The position numbers were made by a program, and so were the translations under genes. This document shows, piece by piece, positions 7,870 through 16,022 of a stretch of DNA of 64,000 nt (its first letter is position 1; each line of letters begins with the position of its first letter). The notes below the pieces were generated by a model. That model searched no databases. It was not told the origin of the DNA and saw nothing but the letters and a program-made list of their open reading frames with translations. Source of the stretch: RXIX01 sp003989075 (GTDB taxonomy: Bacteria > Pseudomonadota > Gammaproteobacteria > Competibacterales > Competibacteraceae); the NCBI GenBank assembly GCA_029780415.1, contig JAKOYN010000136.1, positions 11,626 through 75,625 of the forward strand, written 5' to 3'.

Positions 7870-8874
7870 ATGGAAATTACCCTCACCGGCATCACCACCA
7901 CCGGCACGCCGCATCTGGGCAACTATGTCGGCGCAATCCTGCCCGCGATTGAAGCCAGCCGCCGTCATGACGTGCAATCGTTCTACTTCCTGGCGGATTA
8001 CCACGCCCTGATCAAATGCCAGGATCCGGCGCAGGTGCACCGCTCCCGGCTGGAAGTGGCCGCGACCTGGCTGGCGCTGGGCCTGGATATCGACAACGTC
8101 ATCTTCTACGCCCAGAGCGACATTCCGGAAATTCTGGAGCTGACCTGGATCATCACCTGCGTCACCGCCAAGGGCCTGATGAACCGAGCCCATGCCTACA
8201 AGGCGGCCGTGGCCGAGAACCTGGCCGATCCTGATGGTGACCCCGACAAGGGCGTGACCATGGGCCTGTTCAGTTACCCGATCCTGATGGCGGCCGATAT
8301 CCTGATGTTCAAGGCGCGCAAGATTCCGGTGGGCCGCGATCAGATTCAACATCTGGAAATGGCCCGCGACATCGCCGCCCGCTTCAACCATCTTTATGGC
8401 GAGCATTTCGTGCTGCCGGAAGCGGTGGTGGATGAAAAGACCGCCGTGCTGGTCGGGCTGGATGGGCGCAAGATGAGCAAGAGTTACGGCAATACCATTC
8501 CGCTGTTCGAGCCGGAAAAGAGCCTGCGCAAGCTGATCATGCGCATTAAGACCAACTCGCTGCCGCCGGAAGCGCCCAAGGATCCTGAGACCTGTACCCT
8601 GTTTCAGATTTATCAGGCCTTTGCCCGCGCCGAGGAAACTGCGGCGATTCGCGCCCGCTATGCGCAGGGTATCGGCTGGGGCGAGATGAAGCAGATTTTG
8701 TTCGAGCATCTGAACTCGCGCCTGAGTGAACCGCGCCAGCGTTATCACGAGTTGTTGCAGACCCCCGATCACATCGAGCGGATTCTCAAGCAGGGCGCGC
8801 AACGGGCGCGGGAGCATAGCGCGCCGTTCCTGGCCGAATTGCGCCGCGCGGTGGGCATCCGGCCGTTGGGTTGA
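7870..8874 (+). CDS. trpS: Tryptophanyl-tRNA synthetase
   Basis: 334 residues, the usual length for bacterial TrpRS, a class I synthetase that charges tRNA-Trp. The HIGH-type motif is TGTPHLGNYVG (about 12-22) and the KMSKS loop is GRKMSKSYGN (about 200-208). A short EITLTGITTTG start is normal for the family. ATG at 7870 is preferred over an in-frame TTG nine bases upstream. Its TGA overlaps the ATG of scpA by one base (TGATG), indicating coupled translation. Confidence 0.97.
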   Translation: MEITLTGITTTGTPHLGNYVGAILPAIEASRRHDVQSFYFLADYHALIKCQDPAQVHRSRLEVAATWLALGLDIDNVIFYAQSDIPEILELTWIITCVTAKGLMNRAHAYKAAVAENLADPDGDPDKGVTMGLFSYPILMAADILMFKARKIPVGRDQIQHLEMARDIAARFNHLYGEHFVLPEAVVDEKTAVLVGLDGRKMSKSYGNTIPLFEPEKSLRKLIMRIKTNSLPPEAPKDPETCTLFQIYQAFARAEETAAIRARYAQGIGWGEMKQILFEHLNSRLSEPRQRYHELLQTPDHIERILKQGAQRAREHSAPFLAELRRAVGIRPLG

Positions 8875-9662
8875 TGGACGAGGCTGCCGGGGCGCTGCTG
8901 CAGGCGCGGGTGGGTGGCGAACCGTTCACCCGCCTGCCGCCCGATCTATATATCCCGCCGGATGCGCTTGAAGTCTTTCTGGAGACCTTCGAGGGGCCGC
9001 TGGACCTGCTGCTGTATCTGATCCGCCGCCAGAACATCAGTATTCTCGACATCCCCATGGCCGCGATTACCCGGCAATACATGGACTACCTGGCGCTGAT
9101 GCAGGAATTGCGGCTGGAACTGGCCGCTGACTATCTGGTGATGGCGGCCTGGCTGGCGGAAATCAAGTCGCGCCTGCTGCTGCCGCGTCCGGCGCTTGCC
9201 GAAACCGTCGAGGATGATCCGCGTGCCGAACTGGTGCGTCGTCTGCAGGAATACGAGCGTTTCCAGCAGGCCGCCCAGGCCCTGGATGCCCTGCCACGGC
9301 TGGAACGCGATCTGCACAGCGCCAGCGCTGCACCGCCACCTCTGCCGGCGCTGCGCACGCCGCCGCCGGTCAGTCTGACCGAGCTACTCGGTGCCCTGCA
9401 TGAGGTGCTGGTCCGCGCCGAACTGTATGGCCGCCATCAGGTGCAGCGTGAGCCGCTTTCGGTGCGCGAGCGCATGATTCAACTGCTGGAGCGTCTGGAT
9501 GCCCGCCAGTTTACCGCCTTTACCACCCTGTTTCGCGTCGAGGAAGGGCGGCGGGGCGTAGTAGTCACCTTTCTGGCCGTGCTGGAACTGCTGCGCGAGG
9601 CGCTGCTGGAACTGGTACAGGTCGAGCCTTTCGCGCCGATTCATGTGCGGCGGCGGGCCTGA
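8874..9662 (+). CDS. scpA: Segregation and condensation protein A (kleisin)
   Basis: 262 residues. The N-terminal kleisin motif F-E-G-P-L-D-L-L-L-Y-L-I-R (about 39-51) that contacts the SMC neck is clear, followed by I-L-D-I-P-M-A-A-I-T-R-Q-Y and A-A-D-Y-L-V-M-A-A-W-L-A-E-I-K-S-R-L-L-L. A charged linker leads to a winged-helix C-terminus (about 190-262) with V-V-V-T-F-L-A-V-L-E-L. ScpA joins ScpB and SMC in chromosome condensation. About 30 extra residues precede the core compared with short homologues. It overlaps trpS by one base and abuts scpB. Confidence 0.95.
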   Translation: MDEAAGALLQARVGGEPFTRLPPDLYIPPDALEVFLETFEGPLDLLLYLIRRQNISILDIPMAAITRQYMDYLALMQELRLELAADYLVMAAWLAEIKSRLLLPRPALAETVEDDPRAELVRRLQEYERFQQAAQALDALPRLERDLHSASAAPPPLPALRTPPPVSLTELLGALHEVLVRAELYGRHQVQREPLSVRERMIQLLERLDARQFTAFTTLFRVEEGRRGVVVTFLAVLELLREALLELVQVEPFAPIHVRRRA

Positions 9663-10268
9663 ATGACCATGCCTGCGCTCAAGGCCATTCTCGAAGCGCT
9701 GCTGCTGGCGGCGGGCGAACCGCTCAGCGTGGAGCGCCTGCTGGACGCATTTCCAGACGCCGGGCGACCGACCCGCGAAGAGCTGCGCGTGGCCCTGGCC
9801 GAGCTGGCCGCCGGCTGCGCCGGGCGTGGTGTGGAACTGGTCGAAGTGGCCAGCGGCTTTCGTCTGCAGGTGCCGGCGGTATTCGCGCCCTGGGTAGCGC
9901 GGCTGGCGCAGGAGCGCGCTACCAGCTACTCGCGCGCCCTGCTGGAAACTCTGGCGCTGATCGCTTACCGTCAACCGATTACCCGCGGCGAAATCGAGGA
10001 AGTGCGTGGGGTCAGTCTCAGCGGCAGTATCATGAAAACCCTGCAGGAACGCGGCTGGATCAAGGTAATCGGCCATCGCGAAGTACCCGGCCGGCCGGCG
10101 CTATACGCGACCACCCGCGTGTTCCTGGATTACTTCAACCTCAAGAGTCTGGGCGATCTGCCGCCGCTGGCAGCGTTGCGTGACCTGGATGCGGTCAGTG
10201 CTGCTCTGGAACGCCGCGCCGCGTCGAGCCCGGACTCTTCACCGCCCATGGATGTCTCTGATGGCTGA
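9663..10268 (+). CDS. scpB: Segregation and condensation protein B
   Basis: 201 residues with two winged-helix domains: I-L-E-A-L-L-L-A-A-G-E-P-L at the start, then Y-S-R-A-L-L-E-T-L-A-L-I-A-Y-R-Q-P-I-T-R-G-E-I-E in two steps, and the G-R-P-A-L-Y-A-T-T segment followed by F-L-D-Y-F-N-L-x-S-L-x-D-L-P, the usual ScpB ending. It dimerises and binds the ScpA kleisin. The ATG follows the scpA stop directly with no gap, and its end overlaps the rluB start by eight bases. Confidence 0.95.
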   Translation: MTMPALKAILEALLLAAGEPLSVERLLDAFPDAGRPTREELRVALAELAAGCAGRGVELVEVASGFRLQVPAVFAPWVARLAQERATSYSRALLETLALIAYRQPITRGEIEEVRGVSLSGSIMKTLQERGWIKVIGHREVPGRPALYATTRVFLDYFNLKSLGDLPPLAALRDLDAVSAALERRAASSPDSSPPMDVSDG

Positions 10269-11445
10269 ACGCTTGCAAAAATTCCTGGCCGGTGCCGGCA
10301 TCGGTTCCCGGCGCCAGATCGAGGCGTGGATTCGCCAGGGGCGCATCACTGTCGATGGCGTCATTGCTCAGCTCGGTGTCCAGGTCACGGGCACCGAGCG
10401 CATCCAGCTCGATGGCCGGCCAGTGCTGGTGCGGGCGCTGCGGCCGCGCCGGCGCGTGCTGGCTTATTACAAGCCGGTTGGCGAGGTGGCCACCCGCCGC
10501 GATCCCGAGGGTCGACCGACGGTGTTTGAGCGGTTGCCGGCTTTGCATGGCGGGCGCTGGGTAGCGGTCGGTCGCCTGGATCTGAATACCCAGGGCCTGC
10601 TGCTGCTGACCAATGATGGCGAACTGGCCAACCGCCTGATGCACCCCTCGGCACAGGTCGAGCGTGAATATGCGGTGCGTGTGCTCGGCGAGGTGAGCCG
10701 GGAGACGCTGCGCACCCTGCAGGAGGGCGTGCAGCTCGACGACGGGCTGGCGCGCTTCGACGAAATTCGCGATATCGGCGGTGAGGGCGCCAATCACTGG
10801 TATCACGTCGTGCTGCGCGAGGGACGCAATCGCGAAGTGCGGCGGTTGTGGGAATCGCAGGGTTTGACGGTAAGCCGGCTGACCCGGGTACGCTATGGCA
10901 CGGTGATGCTGCGCCGCGGCCTGCATCCAGGGCAGTGGGATGAGCTGGAGGATGAGCAGATCGCGGCACTGCTGGAGGCTATCGGCTGGCGTGCCGCTCC
11001 CGCACCGGCAGAGCCTGCACCTGCGCAATCGCGTTCGGGTGCGCGTTCCAATGCGCGTTCTGGTGCGTCACGCGAGGAGCGGGCACCGCGCCCGGCGCGC
11101 CCAGTTCGGGAATCAGCAGTGGAAACAAGGGAAACAAGCCCTGCACCCCGAGCCCATCCGCGCCCGGTACGCCCGGAGGGGCCGGGGCAGCAGCAGGCGA
11201 CTGCGCCGCGCCGCGCCCATGCCGGTCCGGCTGCGCGCCCGGCCGCGCCGCAGGAGACCCGCTCTGCACCGCGCTCACGCCCGGCACCGGCAGCGCATCA
11301 ACAGCGTACTGCTGCCGCGCCGCCCGCGCGCCGGGATGCCGATCCCTGGAAGGGCGCGCGTCCTGCGTCCGGCAGATCCGCGTCTGGAAAATCCGCCGCG
11401 CCGACGCGCCCGCTCAAGCCTGGGCGCGCAGGACCTGGCCGGTAA
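10261..11445 (+). CDS. rluB: 23S rRNA pseudouridine(2605) synthase RluB
   Basis: 394 residues. An N-terminal S4 RNA-binding domain (MAERLQKFLAGAGIGSRRQI, to about 60) is followed by the RsuA/RluB catalytic domain. The catalytic aspartate is in V-G-R-L-D-L-N-T-Q-G-L-L-L-L-T-N-D-G (about 102-119), with R-N-R-E-V-R-R-L-W-E (about 188-197) further on. From about residue 245 there is a long tail almost only of A, R, P, S, Q and T, probably disordered and RNA-binding; E. coli RluB also has a basic tail but a shorter one. The start overlaps scpB by eight bases; the 3' end overlaps convergent yciK by 32 bases. Confidence 0.93.
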   Translation: MAERLQKFLAGAGIGSRRQIEAWIRQGRITVDGVIAQLGVQVTGTERIQLDGRPVLVRALRPRRRVLAYYKPVGEVATRRDPEGRPTVFERLPALHGGRWVAVGRLDLNTQGLLLLTNDGELANRLMHPSAQVEREYAVRVLGEVSRETLRTLQEGVQLDDGLARFDEIRDIGGEGANHWYHVVLREGRNREVRRLWESQGLTVSRLTRVRYGTVMLRRGLHPGQWDELEDEQIAALLEAIGWRAAPAPAEPAPAQSRSGARSNARSGASREERAPRPARPVRESAVETRETSPAPRAHPRPVRPEGPGQQQATAPRRAHAGPAARPAAPQETRSAPRSRPAPAAHQQRTAAAPPARRDADPWKGARPASGRSASGKSAAPTRPLKPGRAGPGR

Positions 11446-12157
11446 CGCCGCGACTGTCCGGGCCGAGCAGATACAGATACGCAGGCAGGATCGCATCCGG
11501 CGTTGGCCATTCCGCCGGATCGCGGCCTGGATAGACTTTCAGCGTCATCCCGGTGCGGACCCGGCCTGGATCAAGGCTGTTGACGCGGATAGGGGTGTTG
11601 GCTTCCAGTTCGCTGGCCAGCAGCTTCATCAGCGTCTCGCTGCCGCCCTTGGACACCGCGTAGGCACCCCAATAGGCCTGGCCACTTTCGCTGACCTGAT
11701 CGGCGGTGAACACCACCGAAGCATCGGCGGAGCGGTGCAGTAGCCCCAGCAGGGCATGGGTGAGCATGAACGGGGCGTTAAGGTTGACCTGCAGGATCCG
11801 GTACCAAAGCTCAATGTCGTAATTGGCAATCGGCGTCAGGCCTTCAAGCAGCGCCGCGTTGTGCAGCAGCCCGTCGAGGCGGCCAAATTCGCTGTCCAGC
11901 ACCTGCGCCAGATCCAGGTAATCCTTGGGAATGGCGCCTTCCAGATTCATCGGATAGATCGCCGGTTTCGGACCGCCGGCCTTCTCGATGTCGTCATAGA
12001 CCTGCTCCAGCTTGCGGATGGTGCGTCCGAGCAGGATCAATGTTGCACCATGGGCGGCCAGGCAGCGCGCGGCAGCGCGGCCCAGGCCATCCCCGGCTCC
12101 GGTGACCAGGATCACCCGATCTTTCAAGAGGTCAGCGGCAGGCTGGTAGTCCTTCAT
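11414..12157 (-). CDS. yciK: Short-chain dehydrogenase/reductase YciK
   Basis: 247 residues of classical SDR fold. The cofactor motif T-G-A-G-D-G-L-G (about 19-26), the N-N/H-N-A structural motif as L-L-H-N-A-A (about 96-101), the S-E-S region and the catalytic Y-x-x-x-K (Y-A-V-S-K, about 165-169) are present. The start MKDYQPAADLLKDRVILVTG matches YciK-type proteins of gammaproteobacteria. It is an oxidoreductase of unproven substrate. Its last 32 bases run antisense to the end of rluB. Confidence 0.88.
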   Translation of the reverse strand: MKDYQPAADLLKDRVILVTGAGDGLGRAAARCLAAHGATLILLGRTIRKLEQVYDDIEKAGGPKPAIYPMNLEGAIPKDYLDLAQVLDSEFGRLDGLLHNAALLEGLTPIANYDIELWYRILQVNLNAPFMLTHALLGLLHRSADASVVFTADQVSESGQAYWGAYAVSKGGSETLMKLLASELEANTPIRVNSLDPGRVRTGMTLKVYPGRDPAEWPTPDAILPAYLYLLGPDSRGVTGQVLRAQA

Positions 12158-12232
12158 GGCGGCGTGTATCCAGCGTTATGTTGTTGTGTGGCAACCGCTC
12201 CCGTGGGAGTCGGTATCTGGCCGGCTAGTCTA

Positions 12233-13111
12233 CTATGCGGTCGCCATCTGTCGGTAGCGGCGCTGTTCACGCCGCCGCAGGCGCCAGCTCAGCCAGAGCT
12301 TGCGCAGCGGGGGCAACTGGGTGCGCTGTTCCAGCAGGCGGTAGCCATCAGCGACGATTTCCGCCAGCAGCGTCTGCACCAGTTCCAGGCGGATTAGCAG
12401 GCTGCACTGGGCGTGGCGGTCGCACTCGGGCAGCAGCTCCAGCGCCCGGCGCTGATAATCGGCGAGGCGCTCGGCCTGAAAGGCGAACAGTTGCCGCACC
12501 CGATCAGTAGTCTGTGCCGCCAGCAGATCACCAGGATCGACGCCAAAGCGGCGCATTTCATCCTCGGGGATGTAGAAGCGGCCATGCTGGGCGTGATGGC
12601 GGATATCGTGGAAACGTTCGAACAGCAGCAGCAGGGCACCGGCCTCGTGGGCAAAGCGCGGCGTGGCGCGGCGGTCGGCATAGCCGAGCACTTCGCTGGC
12701 CAGCAGCGTGGGTATGCTGCCGTGGCGGTGCATGTACAGGGTCAGCTCGGTAAAGCTTGGGTAGGCGTCGTAATCCAGATCCATGGCGACGCCGTCGAGG
12801 ATTTCGCGGAAATACTCCTCGGGCAGGTTGTAGCTGCTCAGGTGCGGTTGCAGGGCGCGGCTGACCGGGTGTTGCGGATGGCCGCTGAACAGCCGTTCCA
12901 GTTCAGTGCGCCACCAGTCGAGCTTGGCCTGGGCGACGCCGGGGTCGCGGCAGTCCTGGGTGATGTGGGTTGCTTCCAGGTAAAAGGCCTGCAGGGCGTT
13001 CAGGGCACGGCGCTGGGGCTGCGCCAAGCCAAGCAGGCTGTAATGAAAATCCGAGCCGGGCCGGTCGGCCAGGTTCTGGCAGTAGTGATCGGGGACTGTG
13101 TCGGGATTCAT
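12233..13111 (-). CDS. Squalene/phytoene synthase-family protein lacking the catalytic aspartates (NDUFAF6-like)
   Basis: 292 residues aligning along the whole trans-isoprenyl synthase (head-to-head) fold: Y-C-Q-N-L (about 10-14), the A-L-N-A-L-Q-A-F-Y-L-E helix (about 36-46), D-P-G-V-A-Q-A-K-L-D-W-W-R (about 56-68), H-P-V-S-R-A-L and R-F-Y-I-P. The first D-D-x-x-D metal motif is replaced by T-H-I-T-Q (48-52) and the second D-x-x-x-D reads D-I-R-H-H. True squalene or phytoene synthesis is therefore unlikely. The pattern recalls NDUFAF6, the mitochondrial complex I assembly factor from this family. No other isoprenoid or hopanoid genes are nearby. Confidence 0.8.
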   Translation of the reverse strand: MNPDTVPDHYCQNLADRPGSDFHYSLLGLAQPQRRALNALQAFYLEATHITQDCRDPGVAQAKLDWWRTELERLFSGHPQHPVSRALQPHLSSYNLPEEYFREILDGVAMDLDYDAYPSFTELTLYMHRHGSIPTLLASEVLGYADRRATPRFAHEAGALLLLFERFHDIRHHAQHGRFYIPEDEMRRFGVDPGDLLAAQTTDRVRQLFAFQAERLADYQRRALELLPECDRHAQCSLLIRLELVQTLLAEIVADGYRLLEQRTQLPPLRKLWLSWRLRRREQRRYRQMATA

Positions 13112-13219
13112 GCCGGGGCATCTCCGGTGGCGCCAACCCTGTGGCGGACCGTTGCGAAATGGGATGAGGTGGGCGAATGGCGGATCGCGCGCCGCGGACC
13201 GCTATTATCACCCGTTGTC

Positions 13220-13238
13220 GCCGGGCCTGTCGCCCGGC
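13220..13238 (-). terminator. Stem-loop just downstream of the DUF4124 gene
   Basis: GCCGGGC (13220-13226), CTGTC, GCCCGGC (13232-13238): a perfect 7-bp stem 17 bases after the DUF4124 stop on the minus strand, before the squalene-synthase-like gene. No T tract follows, so it may be a weak terminator or an RNA-stabilising hairpin. Confidence 0.3.
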
Positions 13239-13255
13239 ATGCTGGGTGGGCGTGG

Positions 13256-13651
13256 CTATTCGTGGTTCTGGATATCACGCAGCAGGCGCTGTTCGCCACT
13301 GCGCAATTGACCGGCGTGGATGGTGGAAAGTGGGGCATCCTCGGCACTGAGCGCCTTGGCTGAGACGCCTGCGGGCGGACGGGTGCCGTAATGGACATGG
13401 CCCTCGGCATCGGTCCAGGTGTAGATCTGCTCGGTGGGGCGCACGCTGACGGTGCCGCTGTTGAGCGGTACGGTCGTAGCCGGCTGATTGGCAGGTGGCC
13501 GGTTGCTGTAGTGCACGCGGCCGCCGGCATCGGTCCAGGTATACACCGCGTCCTCGGCGTGAGCGATCGTGGCGGCCAGCAGCAGGCCGGGCAACAGCCA
13601 GGGCCAGTGTCGCCGCGTGCGCGGGTGGGGCAGGGAGAAGGATGGCAGCAT
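13256..13651 (-). CDS. Exported protein with two DUF4124 repeats
   Basis: 131 residues. A signal peptide (about 1-30, hydrophobic core WPWLLPGLLLAATIAHA) is followed by two copies of the DUF4124 motif: V-Y-T-W-T-D-A-G-G-R-V-H-Y-S-N-R-P-P and I-Y-T-W-T-D-A-E-G-H-V-H-Y-G-T-R-P-P, about 43 residues apart. DUF4124 is a small periplasmic or envelope module of unknown function, common in gammaproteobacteria, often one copy per protein. The start at 13651 is chosen because it begins the signal peptide. A single DUF4124-like stretch also starts the Sel1-repeat protein at 20889. Confidence 0.8.
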   Translation of the reverse strand: MLPSFSLPHPRTRRHWPWLLPGLLLAATIAHAEDAVYTWTDAGGRVHYSNRPPANQPATTVPLNSGTVSVRPTEQIYTWTDAEGHVHYGTRPPAGVSAKALSAEDAPLSTIHAGQLRSGEQRLLRDIQNHE

Positions 13652-13895
13652 GGATGCGCTCCGGTACGTCGAGTGCTCAGGCGCACAGGGTTTCAGCAGT
13701 AGCGAACGGCGTGCTCGCTGTTGCGCGGGGGCGTTGATAAACACTATAGCCGGTTGTCGCGGCGGGCTGGTGCGGAGTTGGTGATGGACCCTGGCCACCG
13801 GCGATGCTGCAGAAACGCATGGCCAGCAGGCCTTGCATGGTGACTGGGCATGGATCTGACGCCTTGGGAATCCGGGCAATTTTCAAGAGGACATC

Positions 13896-14510
13896 GTGCG
13901 CATGACTGATCTGGCTGAATCCCTGCGTATTCAACGCATTTCCGGCAGTGCCATCCAGGCCTGGTTGCCGGTGCTGGCGCAATTGCGTATTCGCGTATTC
14001 CGTGAATTTCCCTATCTCTATGACGGCAGCGTTGCTTACGAGGAAAAATACCTGCACAGCTACGTCGCGGTGCCGGACAGTGTCATGGTGCTGGCTCAGG
14101 ATGGTGAGCGGGTGGTGGGCGCGGCGAGCGGATTGCCGCTGGTCGCGGAAACGCCGAATGTGATCGCGCCGTTTCTCCAGCATGGCTACGATCCACGCCG
14201 CATCTTCTACTATGGTGAATCGGTGCTGCTGCCCGAGTACCGGGGGCGTGGCCTCGGCCACCGCTTTTTGGCGGAACGCGAGGCGCATGCACGCGCGCTG
14301 GGTGGTTTCGAGATGGTCTGTTTCTGCGCGGTGGTGCGACCGATCGAGCATCCGCGCCGCCCGGCGGATTACCGGCCACTGGATATGCTGTGGAACCGGC
14401 ATGGGTTCGTCCGGCATCCCGAACTGCACACGATCTTTTCCTGGCAGGATCTGGATGAAGCAACAGAATCGCCCAAGCCGATGGTGTTCTGGCTGAAGCG
14501 GCTGGATTGA
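13896..14510 (+). CDS. GNAT-family N-acetyltransferase
   Basis: 204 residues with the GNAT fold. The acetyl-CoA pyrophosphate-binding motif is Y-R-G-R-G-L-G-H-R-F (about 117-126) after the strand F-Y-Y-G-E-S-V-L-L. The N-terminal half has the L-R-I-R-V-F-R-E-F-P-Y-L-Y-D-G pattern (about 29-43) seen in a group of uncharacterised proteobacterial acetyltransferases. AAGAGG at 13885-13890 favours the GTG at 13896 over the ATG at 13902. The substrate is unknown. Confidence 0.85.
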   Translation: MRMTDLAESLRIQRISGSAIQAWLPVLAQLRIRVFREFPYLYDGSVAYEEKYLHSYVAVPDSVMVLAQDGERVVGAASGLPLVAETPNVIAPFLQHGYDPRRIFYYGESVLLPEYRGRGLGHRFLAEREAHARALGGFEMVCFCAVVRPIEHPRRPADYRPLDMLWNRHGFVRHPELHTIFSWQDLDEATESPKPMVFWLKRLD

Positions 14511-14517
14511 GCGCACG

Positions 14518-14543
14518 CCTCTCTCCCACAGGCGGGAGAGAGG
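14518..14543. terminator. Perfect 10-bp stem-loop between convergent genes
   Basis: CCTCTCTCCC (14518-14527), loop ACAGGC, GGGAGAGAGG (14534-14543). It lies between the convergent GNAT and TrpB2 stop codons and has no T tract. Its C/T-rich arm and GGGAGAG arm resemble the short REP-like intergenic palindromes common in gammaproteobacteria, so it may be one copy of a dispersed repeat. Confidence 0.55.
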
Positions 14544-14557
14544 GCGTGATCAGGGTC

Positions 14558-15925
14558 TCAGACCGTGGTCACTGACGGCAGACCGGACAGGGCCATGGCC
14601 AGTTCCGCCTCGTCATAATCCTGATCGGTGAGCTTGCCGGCGAAGTAGTCCATGTAGGCCTGCATATCGAAATGGCCGTGGCCGCAGAGGTTGAACAGGA
14701 TCGCCCGGCTCACCCCTTCCTCCTTGCAGCGCAGCGCCTCGTCGATCGCGCCCTTGACTGCGTGATTGGCTTCCGGCGCCGGCAGGATGCCTTCGGCACG
14801 GGCAAAGGTCACACCGGCTTCGAAGCAGCCGGTCTGGTGATAGGCGCGTGCTTCGATCAGGCCCAGTTCCTTGACGTGACTGACCAGCGGCGCCATGCCG
14901 TGATAGCGCAGGCCGCCGGCATGGAAACCGGGCGGGGTGAAGGTCGAGCCGAGCGTGTGCATCTTGGTCAGCGGCGTCAAGTGCGCGGTGTCGCCGAAGT
15001 CATAGGCATAAGGGCCACGGGTCAGGGTCGGGCAGGCCGCCGGCTCGATCGCCACGATGCGCACTGCGCGTCCGCCACGCAACTGCGCGCCGATGAACGG
15101 GAAGGCGATACCGGCAAAATTGGAGCCGCCACCGGTGCAACCGACCACGATATCGGGATAATCATCGGCCATCTCCAGTTGCGCGATCGCTTCCAGGCCG
15201 ACCACGGTCTGGTGCAGCAGCACATGGTTGAGCACCGAACCGAGCGCGTACTTGGTGTCATCGCGCTGGGCGGCCACTTCCACTGCCTCGGAAATGGCAA
15301 TGCCCAGGCTGCCCGGGTGATCGGGCCGTTGCGCCAGGATCGCCCGGCCAGCGGCGGTTTCCATGGAAGGTGAAGCGACACAGCGGGCGCCGTAGGTTTC
15401 CATCAGCGCGCGCCGATAGGGCTTCTGGCCGTAGGACACCCGCACCATGAACACCTGCACGTCAATGCCAAACAGCGCCCCGGCAAAGGCCAGTGAGGAG
15501 CCCCATTGTCCGGCGCCGGTCTCGGTGGCGATGCGCTTGATGCCGGCTTCCCTGTTATAGAAGGCCTGCGGGACGGCGGTGTTGGGTTTGTGGCTGCCCG
15601 CCGGGCTGACGCCCTCGTACTTGTAGTAGATGCGCGCCGGAGTGCCGAGCGCTTTTTCCAGGCGGCGGGCCCGATACAGCGGGCTGGGTCGCCATTGCCG
15701 GTAGATATCGCGCACCGGCTTGGGAATTTCGATCTCGCGCGCGGTGGCCATTTCCTGCTCGATCAGCGAGCGCGGGAACAGCGGCGCCAGGTCATCAGGA
15801 CCGACAGGCTGGTGGGTAGCAGGATGCAGGACGAGTGGCGGCGGCGCGGGCAGGTCGGCGACCAGGTTGTACCAGGACTTCGGCATCCGGCTCTCGTCGA
15901 GCAGGTATTTGACAGTTTCGCTCAT
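14558..15925 (-). CDS. TrpB2-type pyridoxal-phosphate enzyme (tryptophan synthase beta-like)
   Basis: 455 residues, clearly longer than the standard TrpB1 (about 400), matching the TrpB2 subfamily. The PLP lysine is in S-H-K-P-N-T-A (about 111-117), the phosphate loop is G-C-T-G-G-G-S-N-F-A-G (about 237-247), and G-A-G-Q-W-G-S-S-L and H-A-G-G-L-R-Y-H-G are typical of TrpB2. TrpB2 proteins make tryptophan from indole and serine but interact weakly or not at all with TrpA; some act on O-phosphoserine. No trpA is near. A terminator-like hairpin stands 25 bases before the start codon. Confidence 0.9.
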   Translation of the reverse strand: MSETVKYLLDESRMPKSWYNLVADLPAPPPLVLHPATHQPVGPDDLAPLFPRSLIEQEMATAREIEIPKPVRDIYRQWRPSPLYRARRLEKALGTPARIYYKYEGVSPAGSHKPNTAVPQAFYNREAGIKRIATETGAGQWGSSLAFAGALFGIDVQVFMVRVSYGQKPYRRALMETYGARCVASPSMETAAGRAILAQRPDHPGSLGIAISEAVEVAAQRDDTKYALGSVLNHVLLHQTVVGLEAIAQLEMADDYPDIVVGCTGGGSNFAGIAFPFIGAQLRGGRAVRIVAIEPAACPTLTRGPYAYDFGDTAHLTPLTKMHTLGSTFTPPGFHAGGLRYHGMAPLVSHVKELGLIEARAYHQTGCFEAGVTFARAEGILPAPEANHAVKGAIDEALRCKEEGVSRAILFNLCGHGHFDMQAYMDYFAGKLTDQDYDEAELAMALSGLPSVTTV

Positions 15926-15939
15926 GGTGGTCTTGTCCA

Positions 15940-15973
15940 GAAAGCAAAAGGCCCGCCGTGGGACCGGCGGGCC
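15940..15973 (-). terminator. Intrinsic terminator after terE, directly before the TrpB2 gene
   Basis: On the minus strand GGCCCGCCG pairs with CGGCGGGCC around a 6-base loop (arms at 15965-15973 and 15950-15958), followed by CTTTTGCTTT. It ends the ter operon about 50 bases past the terE stop. Because the TrpB2 start codon is only 25 bases further, transcripts carrying the TrpB2 ribosome-binding region must either read through or begin almost at the gene. A second, smaller hairpin (GCGGCG with CGCCGC) lies just upstream. Confidence 0.7.
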
Positions 15974-16022
15974 GGATCAGTTCAGCGCGGCGATCAAGCG
16001 CCGCTTATTCTAACCGAGTTTG

